The notes under the pieces were generated by a model. The model saw only the letters and a program-made list of their open reading frames with translations, made no database searches and was not told the origin of the DNA. Below, in pieces: positions 9,301-16,793 of a stretch of DNA of 64,000 bases (the first letter of the stretch is position 1; each line of letters starts with the position of its first letter). A program made the translations under genes and the position numbers. The stretch is from Tribonema minus (lineage: Eukaryota; Sar; Xanthophyceae; Tribonematales; Tribonemataceae): contig JAFCMP010000134.1 of the NCBI GenBank assembly GCA_017506865.1, forward strand, positions 1-64,000, read 5' to 3'.

Positions 9301-9826
9301 CGGCGGCGGCGCGTGGAGTTGCAGCGGTGCCGGCGCTGAAGAGGATGGCTGGGTCGAGGCTAGCAGTGGTGCTAGTAGCTGGACGCACCGAAGCGCTCAC
9401 GCGCTCTGCAGCACGGCGCAGAGCCTCGTCGCTAATAGCGGGGAGAGCGGCGCGAAGTCCTCGGACGATGTCGTCCATCTGCTCTCGACCATCACCGGAA
9501 GCCGGGGCAGGTGCGGCGGATGTCGCGACCGGCAGGTTTCCGGAGGACGCGGGGGGACCTTGAGCTTGAGCGGCAGTGACAGGCGGAGTGGCAGTCGGTG
9601 TAGTCCCAGCGCTCGCAGGGGTCGAGGCGACCGCAGCCGACATGCCGCCCTGATCGGCAGGAGGCGCCGACACAGGGTGCACAGGGGGGGGCTGTGCCTG
9701 CGGATCCGCACCGCCACCGCTACTCTCACCGCCGGTTCCCGCGCCACCCGTTTCCCCAACGGAGGCTAAGGCCGTCGCAGGCTGTTCGGCGTTGCCAGTG
9801 TGGATAGCACTTCCTCCCTGAGACAC
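341..9826 (-). CDS. Gag-methyltransferase-Pol polyprotein, 3161 aa
   Basis: One continuous ORF from ATG at 9826 to TGA at 341. Order by residue: Ala/Pro/Thr-rich disordered N-terminus (1-200); charged helical region; gag-like domain (about 386-585); zinc finger with Cys649 and Cys652; low-complexity linker with a 60-base repeat; cytosine-5 methyltransferase (about 880-1185); retropepsin with DNGA at 1375-1378; reverse transcriptase with YVDD at 1919-1922; RNase H with Asp2074, Glu2141 and Asp2166; integrase zinc site (His2492, His2499 and a CxxC near 2528) and a DDE core at Asp2560, Asp2620, Glu2656 with 35 residues between the last two; a GPY/F-like segment; a chromodomain-like module (about 2862-2897); and two Tudor-like modules (about 2960-2992 and 3045-3110). 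Gag and Pol share one frame, so Gag-to-Pol ratio is not set by frameshifting here. The readers are assigned by pattern only. Confidence 0.95.
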   Translation of the reverse strand: MSQGGSAIHTGNAEQPATALASVGETGGAGTGGESSGGGADPQAQPPPVHPVSAPPADQGGMSAAVASTPASAGTTPTATPPVTAAQAQGPPASSGNLPVATSAAPAPASGDGREQMDDIVRGLRAALPAISDEALRRAAERVSASVRPATSTTASLDPAILFSAGTAATPRAAAVPPTSSDDVERVARGIEVELGQRITQDDAARDKAKRDTLAADAKIKELYEERERRPLPTAHATPLQLAIEAEADADWRSRIEAERHRRALRASDLRRHADRVERYRRIRDYFDAARRAGPAALAHFVNFTAPTLFTEAAQRTQEEQLRAMPVGYPGTDLLAPTASHSYAPAPTSSSGLFANVINPARAPFEGAAPLAAPAAAATASSSHHEDVSWQKFFNPTALPIPFRPGATETTRRHFEQAAHYNSVPYDKWDFALRRCLTADQQDQLIIAHKDPVTGLERVQGCGSMNYEELWAAIAKRFDNAAHRAEAMMEITDLVWQPDWTPRQFADELLHAAERAGPEGAVVDVTMLKTHFSNRMTQPLRQDFRKERLILEDWNAMVDRTEDFYKAMRPQQLADFKRNLKEPAERQGMALAIVNEGAKAKTSAMRGSAAMDTSDEGHPRAAAMAPAKPAKQPAKPKSDKARASSSDECFGCHKHFGGENKLREHCQECPEWYEHRIERLKAAKRPHDKLEKRRDELRAKRAKTSECSLTAFHTLPSALIDVDAPVQLGHSGHCTSSTQDVLEALDVQPAATEAGTQVTTRMLDKTVGTCMLATFLYAHSEPAVRALDTSAPLTAPDASDAPAVCALDTSAPLTVLGTSDTTSCAPLAARDVTHDVATPQPGKTDVSDSDPRCVAPTSTTSPVSYPQTKEASDADAGRSDRRRLRVAELCCGIGGVHRGLQEFARAADVDVQVVLAVDNCKRTCEEYSKLFPDTEVICADVSSPQVRERLKHLKPDAIWNTSSCVEFSPAGMGIEGDAARTLVHVAEIAADCLPALVINENVPRMLLSSSWRDFCRVVGTKGYSTYEVQFRGTDVNGASSRERVYTVSAANAARLPERFARLNAILNERFRTSKPRTVREHLGCSHDTFYWDPRQPTTQGVLSTDMPLPSPVTRQPGRGPSSSYQPREKDAGPVNKALVLTVDQVMNLLGYFEPHPSGTVTQMKRWAANLVQPNCVSALMLALHAVAALPEEWPSPRDATGVLPGEVVVHDRTSPPPEWMVDSGPDRPAILRLASACVRNFQRFTRNVGQAILASFGPGSDAPVSQTPWTYGEDEEEPLTPHASHAPHVETPRAVAMREMSDTDSDADAQQPSASSIATDVFKAQPRRIARDKPPKILHRARAVGRPKKNGFVHMPIRTQVGNGIQELVLDALVDNGAEAEFINTERAHQLPPGSICPLSEGDFTTVELADAKKSVPISGVVHAQVRFKDTIFTHAFYVVDLPYEAILGSHFFGKFGSSITYEHGMRFHPAGSAGPAVTMHEQAKLGTLDPPAANTIKVGVTRAKSSQRPTLPSRTYLLRTTCDQVLKADTAKTIEVVSHPPVQCTGPVEVLLTPDAPEASVMTNRLATRGAVLMDTVDFVAPNKPLGMLVENTSTAPVFVPRGAVLGVIEAPGMICSLDIGKEELVTNLTRIALRHLGQNAPDTPAVNRSRPVQQPDPSCVPEHDSPRPDPAMRAEAERAAFRHKVAEEHNASLGTCTDEELREVLCDKNGEIFNILKQRDQHGVTYYDRAMEVLRRRRGAFAKDPKNPKVTDRFDVDIDTGDAAPIADRARRWAEREAKIIFEAIENERKRGQIRPANGPWASNPVLVTQKDKVRFCVDYRPLNRVTRRDEYGLGNMDDLVQKCSGSRIFSALDFASGYRQIPMTRESTCKTAFRAPDGSLWEYKVAPFGLVCLPSIFTRCMHELLGSARQTHACVYVDDVLVHSKNLEDHIAHLDDVLRRVEEYGMSVSRHKCQLFAEEVTYLGHKVGKYGIKPCEDKVKAMVDMMPPVGKDGKVDKRLMQVLMGCFNYYRRYIHRFAHIAAPLVECTRDGADMSWTKRRQEALAKLKHAMSNAPVIMHPDFDLPFIVHTDASKLAVAGVLSQFVPLDKLRERHKDFPWASTRRVNTVDGKPAREVVVAFFSKINSVQDAKLGATALECLAVVLALNNFRGYIWGRPVTVVTDASALRWLLTLNNHNSKLLHWAMRLQEYDIMVVHRPGKDNGNADCPSRMPQMTEIIGPRQYEHTDEQWPDCTDAGPAPPSGVRFEDEQLQDSPAFLGRIGAYTACPGGTAFKFNKLAQISTKLSNCMGTLTPQEVHDLSDTMHESACVHTALFKEEGGEPELENTPLVSMLCSMKLGSYSEHIWDSCAAILSPLGDATAPTETSEITDLALGAEDAEADTSDDNMSTQTGESDSRLESSPAMLERKNFVRWQESDHFCSSVKHYLETQGQTPDPSLAKFVSQNQEFFTVEPDGLLVHFMASRSKKGTLITQWVVPDALKPLVLRLCHDDGSAQHPSTAATHAKVLERMYWRGLGADVRDYVRSCVPCQQTKPQSTARYKQALMPSTHMWQRLHVDYTEVGVLSSEGHRYLLIITEARSGYCWLFPVKTRSAAEAAPLLARVLFECGALVEELMSDRAAEFMSALITTLCTFFKVHKIETSAYHPQSNGVVENMNGRVKRALARLCSRYQARWHVYLDAVQFALRNTPREETGLTPFFCVYGREARFPLDALTSEAASPQDLHAEVKRLQENLKLAEEAVGEALQQRAERIQARNDQIQRTVHLEVGDYVWIKKPPSRGRASAIEEHFTGPWKLVAPYGDSGLSFQCQLMGTRIRETTAHVENMKPYHPRPARLDIEGVHALLDSAQLQELDPDQQLCQILDRRADEDGGWSYKWLARDGTTSEWVREKELVELVFIPPWVLDTFHALYELKHQGNVPPYAERHLPREDCTLSKDAALLRYPCGTQVVRQVNDVPNSTDYLWGQVRDFALSRWRVRYSDGTWEDLTSSQVRAAKLMAEGVRDRLRRLARQRNEPEPTFDSSLTADPPANVRVTVSPCLPTDFGPLYVGQVLRYRFPSGWSRGVLLRLVSAKRDCGEFTFDVEFPNTRGQKPLEKRLKLRAEYYRDDARAEPSSWNLMLARELAEEPLKPTYKLICQLQVTRPGILDPRNACANVESR
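2861..2876 (-). promoter_or_regulatory. Candidate central polypurine tract
   Basis: Sixteen bases identical to 98-113, the 3' polypurine tract plus its upstream flank. This copy lies inside the ORF, between RNase H and integrase, where it encodes FKEEGG. Lentiviruses and yeast Ty1 use a second internal tract to start plus-strand synthesis. Function here is inferred from identity and position. Confidence 0.6.
6272..7189 (-). other. Cytosine-5 DNA methyltransferase domain inside the polyprotein
   Basis: The order and spacing of C5-methyltransferase motifs are complete: motif I AELCCGIGG (S-adenosylmethionine loop, residues 887-895), a motif II/III-like stretch with VVLAVDN and ICADVSS, motif IV SSCVEFSPAGM with the catalytic cysteine at 964, motif VI NENVPRM, motif VIII ASSRERVY, and a motif X-like RWAANLVQPN (1165 onward) followed by a helix. 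The usual Pro-Cys of motif IV is Ser-Cys, but the nucleophile and the ENV glutamate are kept, so the domain is probably active. It lies between the zinc finger and the protease in the same frame and would be released by the element's protease. From memory, methyltransferase-bearing retrotransposons are known in dinoflagellates (Symbiodinium) and the charophyte Klebsormidium; whether this is the same lineage cannot be told here. Confidence 0.93.
7385..7486 (-). repeat. 60-base tandem repeat in the polyprotein linker
   Basis: The block starting AGTCAAAGGTGCGC at 7385 recurs at 7445 with period 60, an exact multiple of three, so the frame is kept. It encodes repeated ALDTSAPLT peptides just ahead of the methyltransferase, probably a flexible linker. 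Confidence 0.8.
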
Positions 9827-10839
9827 ACGACAAAGTTGGCAACTCGTCGCTAGTACGCACTTCTGTGTAGAGCGGGCAAACGCTCAAAATGTGCGCGTCG
9901 ACGGCGTGCCAGAGCGCTCAAGATTTTCAAAGTGCTCAAAGTTTATGCAATCTGCTCAGAGGTTATGCAGAAGCCGATAATTCCCCTTTCCACTTGAAAA
10001 AGCGTGCCAGGGTCGGCCTAGGCGAGTCTAGCCAGCGTGTGGACAACTCCACATTGTCAACTCAAAATGCGTCGGGGTGATCAGTCCCGTTGCATACATG
10101 AGTTTTCACGCTGCACGCAACATTGTGCCGAGGTGCACGAATCAGTTAGCGGCGCTCACACTAACTGACGGAAAACGCTGTTGCATGGTTGCGTGTCCAT
10201 GCTCACGGATTCCTCAAAGTAGCTGGAGCACCTAGTCTGACAGTACAGCCAGTTGTGCCTAGCAGCCGTGTGCTGGAAGGGAAACACCGTGAGCTTCGTT
10301 GATCGCATGCTGTCGTCTGCAGGACTAAACAGCACGGACTTGCCATAGCATGCGAGCAACTGATAGACGCTGGGCAGTCTTAGTACATAGCAGCGTCCCT
10401 ATGTGTCTGTTGCACCGCCAGCGCGACCCCGTCGCGGACGCAGTACTTCAGAACACCTTCGTGGCCTAAGTGCACGGCATTAAACTGTGTCGGAGTAATC
10501 GACAGAGTCTTCAAAGTCTAGCACCGATGTTGTCGCCGGCAAGTGGAGCTGAGCCATGATACAGCAAAGCAGCCTGGAGTCTATGTTCTTGAGCAATAGA
10601 GCTGCTGAGCTGCTAGTGACATCAAAGTGCAACCAACTTGCAGGGCAAACATCAGTGGGGCAAACAAAGACACACCTGTGTAGACATGACTGAAGAAGGA
10701 GAGTGAGCCCAATGGATATGGCTCAGCTCCAGAGGTCTTGCTGTCTCCCAGCCAGGATGGCCTCTTGTTGCTTGCCTTGTAGGTGCCTCGAGCACTTGTT
10801 GTTGAAGCAAAAAAAGCCGTCCTCCTAGTTGCTGGCACA
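9827..10839 (-). other. 5' LTR body and leader of the retrotransposon
   Basis: This stretch lies between the ORF start and the repeated LTR end. The inner LTR boundary cannot be fixed because the other LTR is off the window. One candidate is 10200, where the plus strand reads CCA then TG (CCA as a tRNA 3' end, TG as LTR terminus), giving an LTR of about 739 bases. The adjoining bases do not match any tRNA I recognise. Confidence 0.5.
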
Positions 10840-10938
10840 GGGCTTGAAGTTGAAGTACCGGTCCAGAGAACGGTCTCCCCCTTCCAGAGCTCCTGGCATT
10901 TCATGCTACTTGTAGCATAAAACAGAGAACTTGTATCA
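10840..10938 (-). repeat. 5' LTR outer end
   Basis: Direct repeat partner of 1-97. The plus strand ends GTATCA at 10938, which is TGATAC in element sense and marks the first base of the element. Flanking DNA starts at 10939. Confidence 0.9.
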
Positions 10939-11560
10939 TGACCGCACTCAAGTTCCATGGAGCAGTGGACCAGCACATTTCCATCCCCAGCTTGTGGGCA
11001 ATGCTCCAGCAAAGTGCCGGTGGTTACAGTAATCGTGGGCGCCATCAGGCCCTACAACAGTGCCCTCACAAGTGGGTCCGGCAAAGCAGCAGCTGCTGTT
11101 GCTGCTGCTGGCAAGCCTGCAATTGAGGCTTAACGCGTTCCAGCCCCCAACTGCATCCTGACGTGGGCAACGTTGCAGCGGCGCGGTTGTAGCATTAATG
11201 GGCGCTATCAGGCCCCAATATAGTGCCTCTGAATGCAGGTGTGGAAGAGCTGCTGCCGCTGCTGCTGCTGGATGTGGCAATTCTGGGTGCCATCAGGAGG
11301 TTTAAGAAAGCTGTTAGCTGTTGCTGCTGCGGCTGCTGCTGCTGCCGCCAACGATGCCACAAGCGCGCTCAAACCCCTAGGTCCGTCCTGAGCTGCTGGC
11401 GCTGCTGATGCTTGTGGCAATCTCACAAGCAAGCTAGCCCTAGCTCCATCCTCCGCATAAAGGCAATCTCCACTCCAGAGGAGCGGATACCCGGCGCCAT
11501 CACGGCCCGAAACAGTGCGAGGAGGCTGTTGCTGCTGCCTCGCTGCTGACTTCATCGCTT
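10939..11560. repeat. Degenerate repeats with CTG/CAG runs
   Basis: A phrase close to GGGCGCCATCAGGCCC occurs near 11040, 11201, 11287 and 11491. Most copies are followed by an AGTGCC phrase and a run of CTG or GCTGCT triplets (near 11090, 11255, 11320, 11525). Spacing is irregular, so this is a decayed or composite repeat. The alanine- and glutamine-rich ORFs across it look like by-products. Confidence 0.5.
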
Positions 11561-13497
11561 TTGCGCTGCATTTGTAGCGACCTCAAATTTCGCGCTCAGA
11601 AACTGGATGCCTGCTGACCTGAAGTGCCAGGCGCCTATCCATCGACACCAACTGCCACTTGTGGGTGAAGCAGTCCCCACTGTACATGTAGCTGCGCTGG
11701 TTGATTATATGCCAGCTGCTAGTGCTATTTACATGCAGCCAACATAGGCACACACCCCAACTGCCACTTCAAACACTGCAACATCAACATGAACGTGTGA
11801 AGTGCGGTTCAATTTTTCTAAAGGAAGAAGGCGCGCACCATCTGCGGTGAACAGGTCTCGAGACAGGCAGCGGTTCTGCTGGGCATCACCGAAATAGCGG
11901 TGGCGCCCGCGCAGTACAGGCAGCCCCAACAACTGACGCAAGTGCAGAAAACCAATTTCGTGAAGTTCATGCCAGGAGCGCAAGGCGACACACATGCCAA
12001 CGCGTAGGCAGGCTATAAGATTGAGTTGCTTGGTCAGAACGCATCATCACAGCACCTGACTATTTCCGCACCCGGCGCGCCACGTGAAGCCGGAGCCAAC
12101 GGGGTGAGAGCAAGGATCGCCATACCAGAAGGGGTACAGCAGACACTGTGATCCTGCGATGATGTGCGACAACGGCAGCAGTTCGGCGGCTTTTGAGAGC
12201 AGGCCGGGCTGCATCATTGCAGGTAAATACACATTCCGGTGGTGATGACGCACTTGACAGCGAGGCCCACCGGAAGTTGATGATAAAACACACGACACGA
12301 TGCAGCTCGCCAGCGCCTGTAAATTGTTTAGCTGTCGCGCTGCTCGAATTTTGTCAGTCTGCAGGATGCAGCAGACCGATCTGACCTGAGTCAGCGGTCT
12401 AAGTCCGCATTACATGCTTCAGCGCACGAAACTGCAGAGGTTGATCTCTGCATGACGTTTTGTCAAACTCCAGCGGTGGAGATGCGCCATCAGCCGGACG
12501 GGAGGTGATGGGGGCACAGGCACTGGACCAGACCTTCATTGCGATGGCCGGATCGATGGCTTGTCAGAAGCAGTGCAACATGCAGTTGCAGGGCGCCGAG
12601 TGATGGTTATGGTGCAGGTGGTGGTGTTGCGGCAGTGATGGTAACAGTGGCTGCGCTGGCGGCACAGCGCCGCTGATCGATGTCTACTTCACAATGACCA
12701 CCAGGCTTTCGGGCTTTGGCTTTGTGGCGATGTCGACAGTCTCGAGTTTTGCTGGATGGCTGCGTGGCAATCTGGAGCACGCTGTGCTGGTGCCTCATCT
12801 GCTGTACACATGCAGGAATTGTGATGATCTCTACAGTCATGGATTGGCAGTTAATCTGAGTCTTTGCCGGGAAACGCGGCCCTTAGTGATGCTCAGCAGC
12901 TCTCCTCAGCAAAAGTGCATGATCCCATGCAGAGAAAATGCCCGTGATTCAACCCTAACCCTAACCCTAAGCACTGGTATAATGGCGTAGCCATATGATT
13001 CAATTCATTCCGCATTCTTTGTTGATGGCAAAGTCCTTCGAGCTTCATCAAGCTTCCACCCAAGCAAAGTGCCTTGCGCTTCCTCCGTCACCGCACTTTC
13101 GGGCTTGCAGTTGCTCCTGACCTGGACACAGTACTGTCCACCTTGCAGTGTGTCGTATCATCTGAGAGACCACGATAGTAATCAACCTGGGTTCTCACAT
13201 GCCACCATGCATTACCCGGCGCAATGACGTGCTATATGGAGTATGTCTTACGCCCCGGTGACCGTTGGAAAGTTGTGTAGTTTGTTGCATGGCCTTGGTT
13301 TGTCTATGGCGCTGCTCAACTCAGGCTGGCACAGGCGTCTCGGCCTGTACATGTTCAATGCATGTGTTGTGTGTTCATACAACCTTTTCAGGAGAAAACC
13401 TGAAACCACCACATGATGTCATGCTGAATTGGGCTCTTTCAAATGTGTACAAGTGTCATGCTTCTGTACACAATGGCAACTGCGTGTTGAGTGCAGT
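11561..13497. other. Intergenic stretch without a supported gene
   Basis: No ORF here resembles a known family and no convincing splice chain was found. The region contains a short telomere-like tract at 12953-12970 and scattered low-complexity sequence. Confidence 0.5.
12953..12970. repeat. Short interstitial telomere-like tract, (CCCTAA)3
   Basis: Three perfect CCCTAA units preceded by AA. This is the TTAGGG telomere repeat read from the C-rich strand. Diverged fragments (CTAACCCTATGCTCTAACCC) occur near 13772. Confidence 0.75.
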
Positions 13498-13611
13498 TTA
13501 CCCAGGCCCCACCCCCCCCGCGCCGGCAGGCCTGACCGAAGACCCCGAGCCAGTTCACCTGGACTTTCTTCAGAAGTGTCAGGAATGGGACAGCTTCTCC
13601 GTGCTGGATTG
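13498..13611 (+). CDS. Possible orphan 3'-terminal exon
   Basis: After a GTGCAG acceptor, an open frame runs to TGA at 13609-13611. It encodes a proline-rich start and then an acidic, aromatic end containing EPVHLDFLQKCQEWDSFSV, which looks like a real C-terminus rather than random sequence. The frame needs an upstream exon ending in phase 1, and none was recognised in the repeat-rich DNA to the left. It may belong to a gene whose 5' part was lost or displaced. No family is recognised. Confidence 0.22.
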
Positions 13612-13932
13612 AACCAGTGGGCTTGCGCAAAATTTTAGACTATTCCTCAAGCATCCAGGACCCGCCGTTGTATGTGAAGTTGAGAAGTCACCCGGCAAAT
13701 CATCAAATTGAATGTACATACAGATCATCCACATCCCATCGAAAGTCTACCCCCAAATTGGGGAACTTACACTAACCCTATGCTCTAACCCTTCCGGTTC
13801 ACCAATGACTGCAAGAGCAAACACCGGTTGAAGTTCCACCCGACTGAGCATCACCATCGGTGGGCACAGGTGTACACTCGGTGCGACATTACTAACATTC
13901 CTTCCCCTCACTCTGCGCACACAGATGAGACA

Positions 13933-15077
13933 ATGGCATCGACAGAGCAAACCGCTGGCCGCGCGCACGACAGCGTCGCCGTGCCGCTGGCGAAGATGCA
14001 GCCACAGGACCCCGACCCCATCGGCTCCCTCCCCCCCGATCTCCTCCCCCGCCGCCTCACGCCGGAGGAGAGGGGGGCACTGGACGCAATATTCGCCCAA
14101 GAGGACACTGACGCGCCAGCGGCCTCTGTAGGCGGGACTCCGGTCTCCGGCAGGTCGTTCAGCAGACTCCGCCCAGGGGGCTGGCTGAACGACGAGGTCC
14201 TCAATTGCTGGCTGGCGACCCTGAGGCCCCGCTTCCCGGGGACAGTGTTTGCCAACACGCAGTTCTACACGACGCTGATGGCGGGCATTCCACATATCCC
14301 CATGGGGTTGGGGGTGGGTTACCATTTCAAAAACGTCGAGAAGTGGTGCGAGGGGCGCAGGGGGGAGGAGAGCGGCCTGGCCAGGCTCTGGCGGGACCCG
14401 GCGGTGACGAGGTTTGTGGTCCCTGTGCACGCGAGGGGGAACCACTGGGTGCTGGTGGCTGCGGATCTCAACACTCACGTTGTCTCCGAGTACGACTCTA
14501 TGGGGACAGGGGAGGCGCAGGGGGGGGGGGTTGAGGAGGGGGGGGCGGAGAGGGTGGAATCACGGCTGGTCCCTACATACCCCCCCCCGACTCCAAATCC
14601 CTCGATGTGCTGGGGTTCCTTGACGACCTGTACCGTAAGATCAAAGAGGACAGGACTGCCCTGCCCCCCGGCAGATGGGGCGTCGGCAGAGTAACAGTTT
14701 CGGAGGCCCCGCGGCAGCCTGACGCGTGCAGCTGCGGGGTGTTTGCGGCGTTTGCCGCGGCGGCGGTCGCCGCCGCCCCCCAAGGCGCCCCCCCTGACTT
14801 CCTGTCCTACTCGATCCCGCACGCCCAAGGACCAGCCTGGCGCAGTGCCCAGACCCTTCGCGCGGCGTTGATGCGGGAGACGGTAGCACGTGTCTTGCTG
14901 GCAGAGTCCTCCCGGGAGGAAGCGGAGCGCACGGCAGAACAGACGGAGCTGGCAACGGCGGCCGAGGTACTGCTGGGCATGGCGCCCGCCCTGGCGGCGG
15001 CGGCGGCAGCAGCGGCGGATGCGGCGGCGGCGGCGGCGGCGGCTGAGGCAGAGGCCGAGGCTGAGGCGAAGGTAGCT

Positions 15078-15115
<38 letters not shown>

Positions 15116-16474
15116 CGAAGCCGACTGCCGCCTTTTAGACAAGCGGGACTGCGCGGCGGATCTGCAGGCGCTGCTGGAGCGCAAACTGTTGCGCGCCGGC
15201 GACAAAGCGCTCTTTTTGCGTGTGCCAGGCAGATGCGCCGTACATGCGACGCTGGCGCTGCTCGAGACTGGACCCGTCAGGCACGACACATATTACCGCA
15301 AACTTAAACTCGGCAAACCGCAGCAGCTACAGAACTGCGTGGTGAGTGCTTGCTCATGCGCGTGTCGCCGCGTACTTGGCCCCATGCTTGAGTACATGCC
15401 ATTGAGCAGCATGGATGCTCCGTGCCGGCGTCATTTTGCACGGGAGCTGACATGCATACAGTAGCGTCATTCTGCCAGTGTGCTGTGCCTGCAAGCGCAG
15501 GCAGCAAGACTCATAAAGGGTGTGTTGCCTGTGTCGTGCATTGCGCTCTTTGCAATGCCTTTCCAGATGTCGCGTATCGGCACTACGCGGTTGCATCATG
15601 GCACCGCTTGACATGGCATCCCTTGCGCTTTGGCTGCGTAGTTTCCCCGTTGTTTCATTGGCAGGAGTACTATATATATGTACGAGTACTTTATAAATAT
15701 CTAAGCACGCATGAACTGCAGGCTCACTAACAGTTGTTCATGTGCTTACAGGGGGCGTGATGCAATCATTCGGACGTTGGTAACCAAGTTGCTGGTCATG
15801 ATGCATCACCTGACTTGACTCCCAGAGGCACTGGTGAAATACGACAACTGCTGCGTCGGCACGGGTTCATGTGAGCCCCCCCCTTCCCCCGTGCGCACGC
15901 GCAGATTCGCTGCACCGAAGACCTGCGCGGCACGGTGCTGCCGGTGTCCGTGTGCTATGAGTACACATTGACGCCCAAAGCCGTGCGCCTCAGCGCCCTT
16001 GTCAAGGAGCACCTGATGGGCAGACCTGCGGCAGCACCATTGACGGCGGCGCAACTGCTGAGTGCTGCTGCAATGGCAGCAGCAGCGCCACCACCAGCTG
16101 CTGCTGCTGCCGCTGCTGCTGCCGCTGCTGCTGCTGCCGCTGCGGCACCCGGCGCCAAGCCCGCCACTGCTGCGTGCCAGCCACGCCGCAAGAAGGAGGA
16201 CGCGGCGACGGCGCTTCCGGTGGCTGTAGAGGAAAGAGCTTTCGCCGCTGCTGCGGAGGCGGCAGCAGACGCGGGAGCAGCGAAAGCTACGCCTGCGAAG
16301 GCACATGCACGAAAGTGTGAACCGCCGCGTGCAGAGCCGGCGGACAACGATGACACGGCTGAGGATGCACTGCAGCCACTGCCGCCGCGCAAGCGCCCGT
16401 CCGGCAAGCGCAAGGCTGCGCCATCGCTGCTGCTGCAGCCGTTGGCGCCCTTGCATGCGCTGGCAACCTGTTGA
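13933..16474 (+). pseudogene. Ulp1/SENP-like SUMO protease, frameshifted
   Basis: Exon 1 (13933-15341) encodes a C48 cysteine-protease fold. RPGGWLNDEVLNCWL resembles the substrate-binding start, GNHWVLVAADLN carries the catalytic His, SEYDSMG the Asp, and RQPDACSCGVFAAF the Gln and Cys. The His/Asp half and the Cys half are in different frames: the switch lies in G- and C-homopolymers at 14519-14588, where one base inserted or two deleted in the eight-C run would restore the frame. Such enzymes process SUMO or remove it from nuclear proteins. A GTGAGT donor at 15342 and acceptor at 15904 join exon 2 (15905-16474) in phase 0. The C-terminal half is alanine-rich (GCG and GCT runs) and unrecognised. 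A second frame, open to TAA at 16793, may continue the protein after another shift. It is either a decaying gene or a real one with assembly errors. Confidence 0.65.
14995..15117 (+). repeat. GCG triplet run coding for polyalanine
   Basis: Near-continuous GCG/GCA codons inside the Ulp1-like gene, interrupted by a GAG-rich Ala-Glu stretch. A second alanine run built from GCT/GCC codons lies at 16095-16145. Confidence 0.8.
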
Positions 16475-16793
16475 GCGCACGCTCGCTGCGCACATGCGGC
16501 TGCCACCGGAGACCCCGATGCCGCAAGAGTCAGCGACGCTGCGCCAGGACGGCGCCAGCGTGCCGGAAGCAACGGCGGCAGAGGCAGCGGCGGCAGAGGC
16601 AAGGGCGATGGCGACGAACGCGCGGCAGCTGCGTCGCTTCAAACCCTTCAGCACTCGGCTGACCGCGATGGCAGATGCAAACACGCGCCTTGACAGCTGC
16701 TCACTGCTAGATGGCCATGTGTGGGTGGCGAGAGTGGCGGCGAGTGCGCGCGGCGGCACGGCGCGCGGTGTACGGCCCAACTTCACGTTGTAA

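Larger units (their letters stand above)
1..10938 (-). mobile_element. Ty3/gypsy LTR retrotransposon carrying a cytosine-5 DNA methyltransferase
   Basis: The element reads on the minus strand from the 5' LTR (ending at 10938) to a truncated 3' LTR at the left window edge. Seen directly: a roughly 97-base direct repeat at both ends, TG at the start of each LTR (minus sense TGATACAAG), a purine tract abutting the 3' LTR, and one 3161-codon gag-pol ORF between them. The order protease, reverse transcriptase, RNase H, integrase is that of Ty3/gypsy (Metaviridae-type) elements, and a chromodomain-like module after the integrase suggests a chromovirus relative. The unusual cargo is a full methyltransferase between the gag zinc finger and the protease. 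The ORF has no stop or frameshift and the visible LTR parts differ only by two single-base indels, so the copy looks young. The five bases next to the right LTR are TGACC; the matching left target-site copy lies outside the window. Confidence 0.95.

Noticed and set aside
1-10938. Endogenous retrovirus with an envelope gene
   Set aside because: No envelope-like ORF with signal peptide and membrane anchor after the integrase; the extra modules are chromatin-reader-like.
11208-11555. 115-codon minus-strand ORF rich in Ala and Gln
   Set aside because: Produced by the CTG/CAG repeats; no conserved segment.
14807-15289. 160-codon minus-strand Ala/Ser-rich ORF
   Set aside because: Antisense shadow of the polyalanine part of the Ulp1-like gene.
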